Below, piece after piece: positions 27,156 to 35,850 of a stretch of DNA of 64,000 bases. The notes beneath the pieces are model-generated. The model was given only the letters and a program-made list of their open reading frames with translations. It ran no database searches and was not told the origin of the DNA. Origin of the DNA: Lachnospiraceae bacterium (GTDB lineage: Bacteria; Bacillota; Clostridia; Lachnospirales; Lachnospiraceae); the NCBI GenBank assembly GCA_017557525.1, contig JAFYYN010000056.1, positions 1 through 64,000 of the forward strand, read 5' to 3'. Made by a program: the position numbers and the translations under genes. Positions within the stretch are counted from its first letter, which is position 1; each line of letters begins with the position of its first letter.

Positions 27156-27866
27156 TTATGCGAATGCTTCTAATGCAACCTTCATCATGTCATGGAAGCC
27201 GGTCTGGCGTTCTTCGGCGGTTAAGTGTTCATCTCTAAAAATGTGGTCTGATACTGTAAGCAATGCAAGTGCTTTCTTTCCGGCACGGGCGGCATTCATA
27301 TAAAAGCCTGCTGCCTCCATTTCTACACCAAGCACTCCCATTTTCAGCCATTTTGCGTTAAATTCAGGGTCATCCGCATAGAATACATCTGTTGAGAGCA
27401 CATTTCCTACCACTGTCTTTACTCCCAGCCTGTCAGCTGTATCGACTGCCTTTCTCAATAATCCGTAGTCACATATAGGTGCGTAGTGACCGGGAAGATT
27501 AAATGTACTTACATAATTTGAATCGGTACATGCACCCATGGCAATAACCAGCTCTCCAAGCTTTATGGAATCTGCATATGCACCCATAGAGCCTATGCGT
27601 ACAATGTTATCTACATCATAGAAGTTGAATAATTCATAGGAATATATACCGATGGAAGGCATACCCATGCCGCCTCCCATAACGGATATCTTTTTACCGT
27701 TGTATGTACCGGTATATCCAAACATATTTCTTACAGTATTAAAGCATACCGGGTTTTCAAGATAGGTTTCTGCTATATATTTTGCCCTTAAAGGATCTCC
27801 GGGCATAAGAACTGTTTTTGCAATATCGCCAAGTTTTGCATTATTGTGGGGGGTAGGGGTTGACAT
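27156..27866 (-). CDS. deoD: Purine-nucleoside phosphorylase, DeoD type
   Basis: Cytoplasmic hexameric phosphorylase that splits purine (deoxy)nucleosides to base and ribose 1-phosphate. Seen: PTPHNNAKLGDIAKTVLMPG at the N-terminus, GGGMGMPSIGIYSYELF, RIGSMGAYADSI and the nucleoside-binding VLGVEMEAAGFYMNA followed by the catalytic Asp in TVSDHIF. Length 236 is normal. It follows the PHP-domain gene after 30 bases and probably shares its promoter. Confidence 0.96.
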   Translation of the reverse strand: MSTPTPHNNAKLGDIAKTVLMPGDPLRAKYIAETYLENPVCFNTVRNMFGYTGTYNGKKISVMGGGMGMPSIGIYSYELFNFYDVDNIVRIGSMGAYADSIKLGELVIAMGACTDSNYVSTFNLPGHYAPICDYGLLRKAVDTADRLGVKTVVGNVLSTDVFYADDPEFNAKWLKMGVLGVEMEAAGFYMNAARAGKKALALLTVSDHIFRDEHLTAEERQTGFHDMMKVALEAFA

Positions 27867-27896
27867 AATTGTATGTTCCTTTCTGTGTGATAGTGT

Positions 27897-28706
27897 TTAT
27901 TTAAGGCCCAGGTCAGTGAGTTCAACCGGGTGGCCTATGTTTCTTTCGTCATAAAGGAAGAGCGGCAGCATGTTTGTCATCTCAGGGGTTATAACCTTTC
28001 TGTCCTCAGGGATGAGCGCCTTAAAGCCTTCTCCTGACTTAACTCTCTTTACATAATCTGAAATATCGTTTATCGGTTCCTTAAAAAACATAGCCATAGG
28101 AGTCAGAGCCACATTCTTTACATCATGGATATCGCTGCCTGCTGTCATTATGATGTTTCTGTCTTTTAAGAAGTTATATGCAAAAGCATCCTGATAAGGC
28201 GGATTTCCAAAGTTGCAGGCCTCCATAGCATGGCACTGCAGGGGATGCAGATTTACCTTCTGAATGTAAGGGCGTTCCCTAAACGGATGGGCACCTACTA
28301 CTAAACCACCGGCCTCATCAATTATCTTAAACAATTCATCGTGAGGGCAGTCCTTTACTTCAGGATGAGCCTTTAACCAGGCTTTGTCAAGGCCGTAAAT
28401 CAGATACTCATCAACCAGCCTGTTTGCCTCCCATCCAAAAAATACCTTTAAGCCCTGACGGTCACCCTCTGCCTTAGCAAGCTCATAACCCTTGCAGAAC
28501 TCCTCAACAAAATCCTCCCACGGAAGATTTCTGTCCACCGCGGTATTACCATAGAAGAAATGATCTGTAATTATAATACCGTCATATCCTTGAGCCTTAA
28601 ACTCTGCTATATAATCAGCTGCATGAGTCCTACCACACTTACTGCTCTCCGCAGTATGCATGTGAACCTCATACTTGTATGGGTAACCCTCTAATGTAAG
28701 TGACAT
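27897..28706 (-). CDS. PHP-domain metal-dependent phosphoesterase
   Basis: PHP-fold hydrolase of 269 residues. Metal ligands are visible in YEVHMHTAESSKCGRT, IIITDHFFYGN, VGAHPFRE and the C-terminal MTAGSDIHDVKNV. The family covers histidinol phosphatase, 5'-3' exonucleases and 3',5'-nucleotide phosphatases; none can be chosen from sequence. Cotranscription with deoD suggests a role in nucleotide salvage (inference). AAAGGAG precedes the ATG; its promoter is at 28742-28770. Confidence 0.85.
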   Translation of the reverse strand: MSLTLEGYPYKYEVHMHTAESSKCGRTHAADYIAEFKAQGYDGIIITDHFFYGNTAVDRNLPWEDFVEEFCKGYELAKAEGDRQGLKVFFGWEANRLVDEYLIYGLDKAWLKAHPEVKDCPHDELFKIIDEAGGLVVGAHPFRERPYIQKVNLHPLQCHAMEACNFGNPPYQDAFAYNFLKDRNIIMTAGSDIHDVKNVALTPMAMFFKEPINDISDYVKRVKSGEGFKALIPEDRKVITPEMTNMLPLFLYDERNIGHPVELTDLGLK

Positions 28707-28741
28707 AATTGTCTCCTTTATCTTTTCGCTCTATCTAAATT

Positions 28742-28770
28742 ATAATATCAAAAATTAACTTTTATAGCAA
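28742..28770 (-). promoter_or_regulatory. Promoter of the PHP-deoD operon
   Basis: -35 TTGCTA (28765-28770), 17-base spacer, -10 TATTAT (28742-28747), 36 bases before the ATG. The surroundings are A/T-rich. Confidence 0.65.
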
Positions 28771-28781
28771 GTGAAATTTTA

Positions 28782-28830
28782 CACCTCATCCGCCCCTTCG
28801 GGGCACCTTCCCCTTTGAGTGAAAGGCTTT
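28782..28830 (+). repeat. Modular repeat, CACCTCATCCG subtype
   Basis: CACCTCATCC followed by the hairpin GCCCC-TTC-GGGGC, then CACCTTCCCCTTTGAG and AAAGGC. It lies directly upstream of the PHP gene promoter, between it and the DUF3810 gene. The adjoining 28848-28905 (GGGGAGGGGCGGAGATG, ATCCGCACGCTGTCCGG) resembles in outline the arm of the inverted repeat at 42269. Confidence 0.7.
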
Positions 28831-28907
28831 ATGTCTTACAATTTTAATTGCACAGCTGGGGAGGGGCGGAGATGTATCCGCACGCTGTCCGGCGTCCCGT
28901 TTTCTGC

Positions 28908-30005
28908 TTACTTCTTAGCCCTCCACTCCGCCAACAGCAGATCCACCATCCTGCCGTAGCTCTTGGTGCCGTCCTGCACATTGTTGATCTTGAGGTAGGT
29001 ATCATTCATCTTCTCTCCTGCCTTACTTAAAGTAGTATCCTTAAACTGCGCCCAGTACACCGAGTTTGCGCTAAAATCCTTTATAATCCCTTCACAATAA
29101 GTAGATCTCACTTCATAGTACTTATCCTTATCCGCATCATATAATTGGTTCCCGGCATTAACCAGCGCCGACATATATCCGCTGTACCTGAGCTCTGCAG
29201 AGTCGGAGTTAACTGCCGCCAGGTACCCTATAAAGTTTGCCTCATCCTCCCGCATAAAGCCTCGCAGATGACTTAACTCATGGCAAAGGCACGCGCCTTT
29301 AGTATAATCCACTGTATCGACATTTACATTTGCCTCCACAGTCCACGGGAAATAAACTCCTGTGATATTAAACTCTGAAAGAGTTCTTGAAAAGAAAACC
29401 GATTTGGCATACGGATAGTAACCCTCTAAAATCTCGTATTTTTCTGAAAGCTTTTCCATAGCTTTCTTTGCTTCTTCGGCCCTTTCCCTGTTAGTAAGTT
29501 TAGAAACAAATACCTCATCATCCGCTATCCCAAGATCCGCTCTGGCCTTATTGGTTTTTTCTGCCAGCTCCATGCATAGCTGATACAGCTCATCAACTGT
29601 CGACTTCTGGATTTTTAAGCCGCTAAACTCCGAAAACTCGTATCTGTAGTAGTTGGTCCCTGCCCCTATCATAAACCACAGGAAAACAACCCCAAGGATT
29701 ATCAGCAGATGCCTTATGGAGCTCACCAGAGTCACAAGCTTACGTTTACTGCGTATAATGAATATAACTGTAACGATCGGAAATACAGCCATGCCGATAA
29801 CAAACAGTATCAAAAGTATTTCCCCTACCGAGAATGGCAGTATACCGTTAATATGTGAAAATATCCACCCATATACCCTGTACACTCCGCGCGCGAAAAC
29901 ATACTCTGCTATATCTCGGTTTATCTTTGCCAGGATGAGGATAAGTATACCCAATGGGTAACATAGCAATATGAAGTTTCGCTTTTGCTTAAAGATTTCT
30001 TTCAT
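28908..30005 (-). CDS. DUF3810-family membrane protein with HExxH-like motif
   Basis: 365 residues. Three hydrophobic helices lie in the first ~120 residues (FILLCYPLGILILILAKI, VGEILLILFVIGMAVFPIV, HLLIILGVVFLWFMIGAG); the remainder should face outside. CHELSHLRGFMREDEANFIG near residue 260 has the zinc-metallopeptidase pattern HELSH...E. DUF3810 has no settled function. The start at 30005 (MKEIFKQKRN) uses GAGGTG as ribosome-binding site, and that GAGGTG is part of a dispersed repeat fragment. It is transcribed in the same direction as the chemoreceptor upstream but a strong terminator separates them, so its promoter is unclear. Confidence 0.82.
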   Translation of the reverse strand: MKEIFKQKRNFILLCYPLGILILILAKINRDIAEYVFARGVYRVYGWIFSHINGILPFSVGEILLILFVIGMAVFPIVTVIFIIRSKRKLVTLVSSIRHLLIILGVVFLWFMIGAGTNYYRYEFSEFSGLKIQKSTVDELYQLCMELAEKTNKARADLGIADDEVFVSKLTNRERAEEAKKAMEKLSEKYEILEGYYPYAKSVFFSRTLSEFNITGVYFPWTVEANVNVDTVDYTKGACLCHELSHLRGFMREDEANFIGYLAAVNSDSAELRYSGYMSALVNAGNQLYDADKDKYYEVRSTYCEGIIKDFSANSVYWAQFKDTTLSKAGEKMNDTYLKINNVQDGTKSYGRMVDLLLAEWRAKK

Positions 30006-30008
30006 TAG

Positions 30009-30035
30009 CACCTCATCAGCCAGCTTCGCTGACAA
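30009..30035 (+). repeat. Head module of the modular repeat, next to the DUF3810 start
   Basis: CACCTCATCAGCCAGC followed by TTCGCTGACAA. Only the head module is present. On the minus strand it ends GATGAGGTG three bases before the DUF3810 ATG and so forms its Shine-Dalgarno sequence. Confidence 0.7.
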
Positions 30036-30036
30036 C

Positions 30037-30071
30037 CAAAAAAAGTACCAAAGAGTTTCCCCTTTGGTACT
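30037..30071 (-). terminator. Terminator of the chemoreceptor gene
   Basis: Minus-strand hairpin AGTACCAAAG / CTTTGGTACT (30044-30071) followed by TTTTTTT. It lies 9 bases after the chemoreceptor stop. Confidence 0.9.
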
Positions 30072-30079
30072 GTAACATT

Positions 30080-32278
30080 TTATATTCTGAAAACTCTTAC
30101 TTCGTTCTTTAACTCGTCCATGTTCTCGCCAAGCTTTGCTGCTGTATCATCAAGGTGATCGACATTCTTCTTTAATCTGTCAAGAGCAGCTATAACCGTA
30201 TCGGCATTAGCAGTGGATTCATTAATGATCTCTGAGATATCGTCTACCGCACTAACTGCCTCTACTCTTCTCTGGTCAGCTGCAGAAGCCGCTCTGCCAA
30301 TATTGGCCAGCTCTTCTGTCAGGCTTTCCATCGAAGCCTTCATCTGATCAAACAGCTCAATAGAGTTGTTTACCAGTACAAACTGCTCATCGGCTATGTT
30401 CTGAGCCATATCAACACTGCCCACACTGGAATCGGTCTGTGCATTGATACCGTCTACCAGCTTCTTTATCTCTCCGGCGGACCTTGAAGATTCTGTAGCA
30501 AGAGTACGTATTTCCTCAGCTACTACTGAAAATCCCCTGCCTGCCTCACCGGCACGTGCTGCCTCGATAGAAGCATTCAGCGATAACAGATGTGTCTGTG
30601 AAGAAATATTCTTTATAACATTTACGAAGGAATTGATCTTACCTGTCTCATCAAGCAGGGCTGAAACCGAGCTTTTAACTGAGTCAGTAGCCTTTGTGGT
30701 CTCGCGGGCCTTGTCTCCCAGCGACTGCAGCAGCTTTACGCTTTCGCTTATCAGGCGGTTGGTCTCATCTACGATCCCCTTAATATTTCCTAGCTGAGTG
30801 GAAACATTGGTTATCTCGTTAGACAATCTGTCGGTAGCGTTAACACATTCATCGGCATATTTCTTCTGTCTTTCCATACCGTCCGACATCTCACCCATTG
30901 CCCTCATGATATCATCGGAACAATTGCCGAGAGTCTTGGATGCACCCTGCACGCTCTTTGCTGAATCAGCCACGCCCTCCGCAGCTGTATCAACCTTTGC
31001 AACAAGGTTTTTGGTATTTGAGATCATGTTTGTTGTGGCATCTGCCAGATCAACAAATTCGTCATGCCCGTCAACACGTACCTTGACTGTGAGGTTTCCT
31101 TCTGCTACCGCACCGAGGCCCTTAGATACAGAGTTTACATTTTTCTGTATATTTGAGGATATAACAAATGCGATCACAAGTACCACTACCATGGCTATGA
31201 TAACCAGTATGATGGTCAGCCACCATATTGACGCTGCCTCTAAAGTGATCAGCGATACAGGTATCATAGCTGTTATGACATTTCCGGAGTCTTCACATTT
31301 TGAATAAAACAGTACGCAGTCATCACCGTTGTATTCAACCTCTAAAATACCGTCCTGTGCCTCGCTGTTTAAAACGGTTTTATAGTAATCTCTTCCTGAA
31401 AAAACAGTTTTCCCGTCATCCTCAAATTCGCCCTTGTAACTTAAAAGCTCATGCCCATTCATAGTAACAAACCCAAGGATTGAGCCTTCACCTAAGTCAA
31501 CTTCATCCAAAAATTCCTGGATTCCCTGCTTTGAGATATCAATCACTATAATTGCCGCATTACCGCTTTGAAGCTGTTGGTAACAGAACAGATATGCATC
31601 GTAATCCGGATCAAGATTCATCTTGCTGTCTATGATAGGATGAGAATCAATCCACTTTATTACATTGCCTCTCTTGTCAACTTTCTCACAGGTCTCATAA
31701 TATTCCTCAAAAAAGCCGTCTACTACATTACTTTTCGTGGAAATATTCTTGAAATCAGATTTCTGGATAATATATACGTTGCTTATGTAGGGATTGGTAA
31801 TCTGTGTTGCCTGAACATTGTTACTTATGTCCTGGAATACCTTAGTTCTTTCATATAATGAACTTTGATAAGCTCCGATTGAAAGCTTTACCAGATCCTG
31901 ATCGGCAGCAAACTTTGCTGATTCCGAAACTATGAATTTCGAAACTATGTCCATTTGCGAGGACATCATCTTGATGGTCTCAAGTGTGGACTTTTCATAT
32001 CTGTCCCTCATACCCTGTTTAGCTTTTGAGTATGAGGCAAATCCGCCTACAGTGATAAATATGATAGGGATGATGAAGCCTAAGAGTATCTTGTACCTGA
32101 TACCAAACTTACGCCCGTTCTTGCCCATGAAAGCATCCCAGATGTCGACTATCTTGTCTTTCAGGAAGACAAAGAAATCGACTATCTTATCCTTTAAGAA
32201 GACAAAGAAGCTGCCTATTTTCTTTAGGATAGCCAATATCTTTCCGTCTGAAGAACCGTTGTTTTTCTTTTTAGGCAC
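30080..32278 (-). CDS. Methyl-accepting chemotaxis protein
   Basis: Transmembrane chemoreceptor of 732 residues. A cytoplasmic N-terminal extension of ~58 residues has two tandem 11-residue units ([11 protein letters not shown]) at ~24-45. TM1 is ~62-84, a Cache-type extracellular domain follows (~85-350), TM2 is [20 protein letters not shown], then HAMP and the signalling domain with the tip [20 protein letters not shown]. The extracytoplasmic ligand is unknown. The start is GTG at 32278 with GGGGG 7 bases upstream, preferred over an ATG at 32299 that contains this site. Terminated at 30037-30071. No chemotaxis partner genes lie nearby. Confidence 0.92.
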   Translation of the reverse strand: MPKKKNNGSSDGKILAILKKIGSFFVFLKDKIVDFFVFLKDKIVDIWDAFMGKNGRKFGIRYKILLGFIIPIIFITVGGFASYSKAKQGMRDRYEKSTLETIKMMSSQMDIVSKFIVSESAKFAADQDLVKLSIGAYQSSLYERTKVFQDISNNVQATQITNPYISNVYIIQKSDFKNISTKSNVVDGFFEEYYETCEKVDKRGNVIKWIDSHPIIDSKMNLDPDYDAYLFCYQQLQSGNAAIIVIDISKQGIQEFLDEVDLGEGSILGFVTMNGHELLSYKGEFEDDGKTVFSGRDYYKTVLNSEAQDGILEVEYNGDDCVLFYSKCEDSGNVITAMIPVSLITLEAASIWWLTIILVIIAMVVVLVIAFVISSNIQKNVNSVSKGLGAVAEGNLTVKVRVDGHDEFVDLADATTNMISNTKNLVAKVDTAAEGVADSAKSVQGASKTLGNCSDDIMRAMGEMSDGMERQKKYADECVNATDRLSNEITNVSTQLGNIKGIVDETNRLISESVKLLQSLGDKARETTKATDSVKSSVSALLDETGKINSFVNVIKNISSQTHLLSLNASIEAARAGEAGRGFSVVAEEIRTLATESSRSAGEIKKLVDGINAQTDSSVGSVDMAQNIADEQFVLVNNSIELFDQMKASMESLTEELANIGRAASAADQRRVEAVSAVDDISEIINESTANADTVIAALDRLKKNVDHLDDTAAKLGENMDELKNEVRVFRI
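32145..32210. repeat. Tandem 33-bp duplication inside the chemoreceptor gene
   Basis: Units 32145-32177 and 32178-32210 each encode an identical 11-residue segment ([11 protein letters not shown]) but differ at several third codon positions, so the protein repeat is old enough to have gathered silent changes. Confidence 0.85.
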
Positions 32279-32327
32279 TTCTTCACCCCCCTCTATCATT
32301 TTAGGTCTCTATCAAGCTACTATATAA

Positions 32328-32419
32328 CACCTCATCAGTCTGATTCGCAGACAGCTTCCCTTCGCCAGGGAGGGTATCAACATGCTACGCATGTCGATAT
32401 ATCCCCTCAAGGGGAAGCC
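32328..32419 (+). repeat. Modular hairpin repeat, full-length copy A (chemoreceptor-glyA gap)
   Basis: Four modules in order: CACCTCATCA with GTCTG-ATTCG-CAGAC; TTCCCTTCGCCAGGGAGGG; ACATGC-TAC-GCATGT; CCCC-TCAA-GGGG then AAGCC. It ends 5 bases from the glyA stop codon. The head stem is GTCTG/CAGAC where other copies have GTCAG/CTGAC, a compensating base-pair change. Confidence 0.9.
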
Positions 32420-32424
32420 GAAAT

Positions 32425-33669
32425 TCATTTGGAATATAACGGATATTTATCGGTAAGACCCTTTACAAGCTCTAATGCCCTGCTGTGATCTCCGTCAGGA
32501 TTTGATACGCAGATATCGATAGCTTCTGCTATGATCTTCATATCTTCTTCCTTCATGCCTCTTGAAGTTACTGCAGGTGTTCCTAAACGGATACCGCTGG
32601 TAACGAAAGGTGACTGAGGATCATTGGGTACCGCATTCTTGTTACATGTGATGTTTACTGCATCAAGGAGATGCTCTGCATCCTTACCTGTGATATTCTT
32701 ATTCTGAAGATCAACGAGCATCAGATGATTGTCTGTACCGCCCGATACAAGCTTAAATCCACGAGCTACGAGCTCAGCAGCAAGTACCTTTGCGTTCTTT
32801 ACGAGCTGACCTACATACTCCTTGTACTCAGGTGATAATGCCTCCTTAAAGCATATGGCCTTTGCAGCTATAACATGCTCTAAAGGTCCGCCCTGCATAC
32901 CGGGGAATACTGCCTTGTTGAGCTTATGCTCTGTAGCAAACTCCTCGCTTGAAAGGATAAGGCCGCCACGAGGTCCTCTTAAAGTCTTATGTACTGTAGC
33001 AGTGGTCACATGTGCATAAGGGATGGGGCTCATATGATAGCCTGTTGCAACAAGACCTGCGATATGAGCGATATCAGCCATAAGGTATGCGCCAACCTTG
33101 TCAGCGATTTCCCTGAAACGCTTGAAATCAATAGCACGGGCATATGCTGATGCGCCACAGATGATAAGCTTGGGCTTGCACTCTAATGCAATCTTCTCGA
33201 TCTCGTCGTAATCAAGATAGCCTTCTTCATTTATACCATAGGAAACACAATTATATACATTTCCGGAAATATTTGCAGGGCTTCCGTGTGAGAGGTGTCC
33301 GCCGCATGCGAGGCTCATGCCCATAAAGGTATCTCCGGGCTGAAGGAGTGCATTCTGTACTGCCTGGTTAGCCTGTGAGCCTGAATGAGGCTGAACATTG
33401 GCATATGTGCAGCCGAAAAGCTTCTTAGCTCTCTCGATAGCCAGAGTCTCAACCTTATCTACAAACTCACATCCGCCGTAATAACGATGTCCGGGATAAC
33501 CTTCAGCATACTTATTGGTAAGCGGGCTTCCCATAGCAGCCATAACTGCCTTGGATACAAAGTTTTCCGACGCGATCAGCTCGATATGAGAGTCCTGACG
33601 CTGGATTTCCTCAGATATGGCAGTAGCTATTTCCTTATCTTCTGCCAAAATTTCTTCAAATGAATACAT
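32425..33669 (-). CDS. glyA: Serine hydroxymethyltransferase
   Basis: PLP enzyme interconverting serine and glycine with tetrahydrofolate; main source of one-carbon units. Seen: [34 protein letters not shown], the catalytic Lys in [16 protein letters not shown] and [14 protein letters not shown]. Length 414 is typical. AAGGAAAGG precedes the ATG. It has its own promoter (33728-33756), which overlaps the end of the upstream gene. No THF or other riboswitch could be seen in the short leader. Confidence 0.98.
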   Translation of the reverse strand: MYSFEEILAEDKEIATAISEEIQRQDSHIELIASENFVSKAVMAAMGSPLTNKYAEGYPGHRYYGGCEFVDKVETLAIERAKKLFGCTYANVQPHSGSQANQAVQNALLQPGDTFMGMSLACGGHLSHGSPANISGNVYNCVSYGINEEGYLDYDEIEKIALECKPKLIICGASAYARAIDFKRFREIADKVGAYLMADIAHIAGLVATGYHMSPIPYAHVTTATVHKTLRGPRGGLILSSEEFATEHKLNKAVFPGMQGGPLEHVIAAKAICFKEALSPEYKEYVGQLVKNAKVLAAELVARGFKLVSGGTDNHLMLVDLQNKNITGKDAEHLLDAVNITCNKNAVPNDPQSPFVTSGIRLGTPAVTSRGMKEEDMKIIAEAIDICVSNPDGDHSRALELVKGLTDKYPLYSK

Positions 33670-33727
33670 AACTGATTTCCTTTCCTTTATTTCTATAATA
33701 TATCATTTATATAAAATACCAACTTAT

Positions 33728-33760
33728 ATTATATCTTGAATCCTGAAAAAGTTCAAGATA
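33728..33760 (-). promoter_or_regulatory. glyA promoter with embedded perfect palindrome
   Basis: -35 TTGAAC (33751-33756), 17-base spacer, -10 TATAAT (33728-33733). A perfect inverted repeat TATCTTGAA-N11-TTCAAGATA (33732-33760) spans from the -35 to the -10 box. It could be an operator for a repressor, or a weak hairpin at the end of the upstream operon. Confidence 0.75.
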
Positions 33761-34892
33761 AATTTTTATACTCCGGATACTTTGCTGAGAATGCCTCAAT
33801 CTCTGCTTCAATGGATGCCTTCTGTTTTGCGTTAAACTCAAGCTGTGCCTTTAGCTTTCTGTGCCTTTCCTCGAGGACATTCCTGAATTCCCTCATCAGC
33901 TTTCCGTCATAGAAAACCTCTGCCTGATAGCCCCAGATCTCCGGCATTTCAAAGCCATACTCTCTTAGGGTTTCCGTCAGATTCTCTCTGCAAGCGGCAA
34001 GCAGTCCGGTATTTTTGATATATTTCTTTTCCTCTTCCTTTTCCTTTAGGTAATTCTGCCAGAGATATCTCAACTCCTGGTGGCTGTTACATTTATACTT
34101 TTCATAGGTATAATCGAGAGTATTTGCCGTATTTACGTACTTTATCTTTACCTTATTGGAAAGCTCCACACAGCGCTTCAGCATCACGTCAGCCCTTCGG
34201 ACCGTATTGTCGCACTCCTTCATCGTGACTACGAAATATGCGGCATACACACATACGATGGCTACGGTTACCATGATCGGGAGCAGCATATTTTTCCCGG
34301 TATAGACAGAAAGTACCACAAAAAGTATGCAGACCGTGAGTACTGCCAGTACGCATATCCTTGAAAACTTAATAAGGAAGCTTTTCTTTTTTGCCGCCTC
34401 ATCCTTTTCGTAGGTAAGCGAGCCCTTTTCGCCCTCAAGCTGGCGCATATCATTTTTTACCAGCATCAGATACCGTTCCTGATCTTCCATTGTCTTTAAT
34501 TTCTCAGGAAGCTCATCTGCGTAAAGCTCCATATTTTTATAGTTTTCTGCAGATATCAGCCTGTTGCCCTGCTGATAGTCCTGGCGCTGCTTTTCATAGC
34601 CTGTCAGATTATTTGAAATATCCTTTATTTTGGCCTTAGCCTTGTCCGGCAGAGCCTCAAAACGCTGGATATCGCTCATATGCTTGCGGATCGCATCATA
34701 CTCAAATGCCGTATCCTTTTCTATCCTTTGAGCATTTTCAAGCTGTTCTTTTAAGTCAGAAGCGAGTTTTTTGGGGTTACTGACCGAGCCCTTCCCCTTG
34801 CCTTCGCTTAAGAGAAGCGCCTCGTCAACCGTCATCCATTGATATGCGGATTCTTCACTTTTCTTTTTCTTCTTTTTACCGAATAATCCCAC
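33753..34892 (-). CDS. Coiled-coil protein with two membrane helices, last gene of the DUF5717 operon
   Basis: 379 residues, unknown family. Starts MGLFGKKKKKKSEE (strongly basic), followed by long charged coiled coil (~45-165), two adjacent hydrophobic helices (ICVLAVLTVCILFVVLSVY and MLLPIMVTVAIVCVYAAYFV, ~178-222) and a second coiled coil to the end. Both termini should be cytoplasmic. The start is GTG at 34892, immediately after the stop of the TPR gene (no intervening base), so translation is coupled. Its stop overlaps the glyA promoter. Role unknown; the architecture suggests a membrane platform for the cytoplasmic operon partners (inference). Confidence 0.75.
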   Translation of the reverse strand: MGLFGKKKKKKSEESAYQWMTVDEALLLSEGKGKGSVSNPKKLASDLKEQLENAQRIEKDTAFEYDAIRKHMSDIQRFEALPDKAKAKIKDISNNLTGYEKQRQDYQQGNRLISAENYKNMELYADELPEKLKTMEDQERYLMLVKNDMRQLEGEKGSLTYEKDEAAKKKSFLIKFSRICVLAVLTVCILFVVLSVYTGKNMLLPIMVTVAIVCVYAAYFVVTMKECDNTVRRADVMLKRCVELSNKVKIKYVNTANTLDYTYEKYKCNSHQELRYLWQNYLKEKEEEKKYIKNTGLLAACRENLTETLREYGFEMPEIWGYQAEVFYDGKLMREFRNVLEERHRKLKAQLEFNAKQKASIEAEIEAFSAKYPEYKNLS

Positions 34893-35741
34893 TTATACCA
34901 AATCCTCTTCGTTTTCTTTCCTGTAGACATGCTTCATTCTGTCAATGATTTCCCCGGAAAGTCTCTTTTCCTCGGAAAATCTGCCCTGCTGCCACAGTAC
35001 CTTCATCCTGTTTATCTCGCTGTAATTATTGCTCTGTTCGAAATCCTCCTCGACAGAGTGCATCCCGCTCTCTATTTCATTATACAGCTTTGGATCAACC
35101 TCAAGACGTTTTACCTCATCAGCATATCTTGAATTGTTTTTTGTCAGTTTCAATGCAAAGAGGTATGCCTTTAGCGTTGCCCTGTTTCCGTTGTGTTCAT
35201 AAGCCTCAAGGAAAAGCCTTAGTGCCTCCTCGGTATCTCCGCGGTGTATCTCGAAAATACCCAGATTATGCAGTATCTCTGCCAAGCCGCCCTCGCTTAA
35301 TTCATTTACTCCCGAACCTGAGAGAATGCTTCGGTATTCGTGTGCTGCTTCTATCAGGTGTCCCTGGTGCATCTGCCTGTCGGCACGTTTTTTCTTTCTT
35401 TCGATACCGCTCATCTTGGAAAGCTCATCGATTTCCGCGGTTATCCTGTTTAGTTCAACGTCATCATAGTAGTCACAGCTTTCAAAAACAGCCAGCAGCT
35501 TTTCTTTAAGAGACGCTCTGGAAGAAATAAGACTCTCCAGTTTTTTGCCCCTCTCCGGCAGACCAAGGTCATCCTTTATAAATGATGCAAGATTTCTGTC
35601 TATTGCCCCGGAGTCAACTATATCAAGGTTTTGCCTCAAATTAAAGCAAAGTTCCTCCATGCTTTCCGCTGTTGCTCCTATAGAGCTTAATGTATATGGT
35701 TTTTCCGCCCGCTTACCGGCGCACAATATTACTTTTCCCAT
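34893..35741 (-). CDS. TPR-containing protein of the DUF5717 operon
   Basis: 282 residues, cytoplasmic. N-terminal ~75 residues form a distinct small domain (GKVILCAGKRAEKPYTL, SMEELCFNLRQNLDIVD, LASFIKDDLGLPERGKKL). Tetratricopeptide-like helices follow: GHLIEAAHEYRSIL, ILHNLGIFEIHRGDTEEALR, LFLEAYEHNGNRATLKAYL. I use the ATG at 35741 (MGKVILC), where GAGGTG is 7 bases upstream, over ATGs at 35747 and 35756. TPRs often dock Hsp70 or other chaperone tails, and the gene upstream encodes a degenerate Hsp70-like protein; that pairing is an inference. Family function unknown. Confidence 0.78.
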   Translation of the reverse strand: MGKVILCAGKRAEKPYTLSSIGATAESMEELCFNLRQNLDIVDSGAIDRNLASFIKDDLGLPERGKKLESLISSRASLKEKLLAVFESCDYYDDVELNRITAEIDELSKMSGIERKKKRADRQMHQGHLIEAAHEYRSILSGSGVNELSEGGLAEILHNLGIFEIHRGDTEEALRLFLEAYEHNGNRATLKAYLFALKLTKNNSRYADEVKRLEVDPKLYNEIESGMHSVEEDFEQSNNYSEINRMKVLWQQGRFSEEKRLSGEIIDRMKHVYRKENEEDLV

Positions 35742-35766
35742 TTTCATACACCTCATGGTATAAATA

Positions 35767-35833
35767 CTCCATTCCGCTTTGCGGAACGGAGCCGTGTCGT
35801 AGGGGTTCCTCCCATTCCGCGTTGCGGAACGGG
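35767..35833. repeat. Twin related hairpins in the DUF5716-TPR gap
   Basis: CTCCATTCCGC-TTT-GCGGAACGGAG (35767-35791, 11-bp stem with one wobble) and CCCATTCCGC-GTT-GCGGAACGGG (35811-35833) are two versions of one palindrome 44 bases apart, each preceded by a GGGTTCC- or GGGACC-like stretch on one side. They are unlike the CACCTCATC family. They may control relative expression within the operon. Confidence 0.7.
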
Positions 35834-35850
35834 TCCCTCCCTGCGACGTA

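Noticed and set aside
28848..29030. 60-codon plus-strand frame at the end of the DUF3810 gene
   Set aside because: Mostly antisense to the DUF3810 gene and repeat DNA, with no start signal.
33670..33727. Glycine or tetrahydrofolate riboswitch before glyA
   Set aside because: The leader is only about 50 A/T-rich bases after the promoter, too short for either aptamer.
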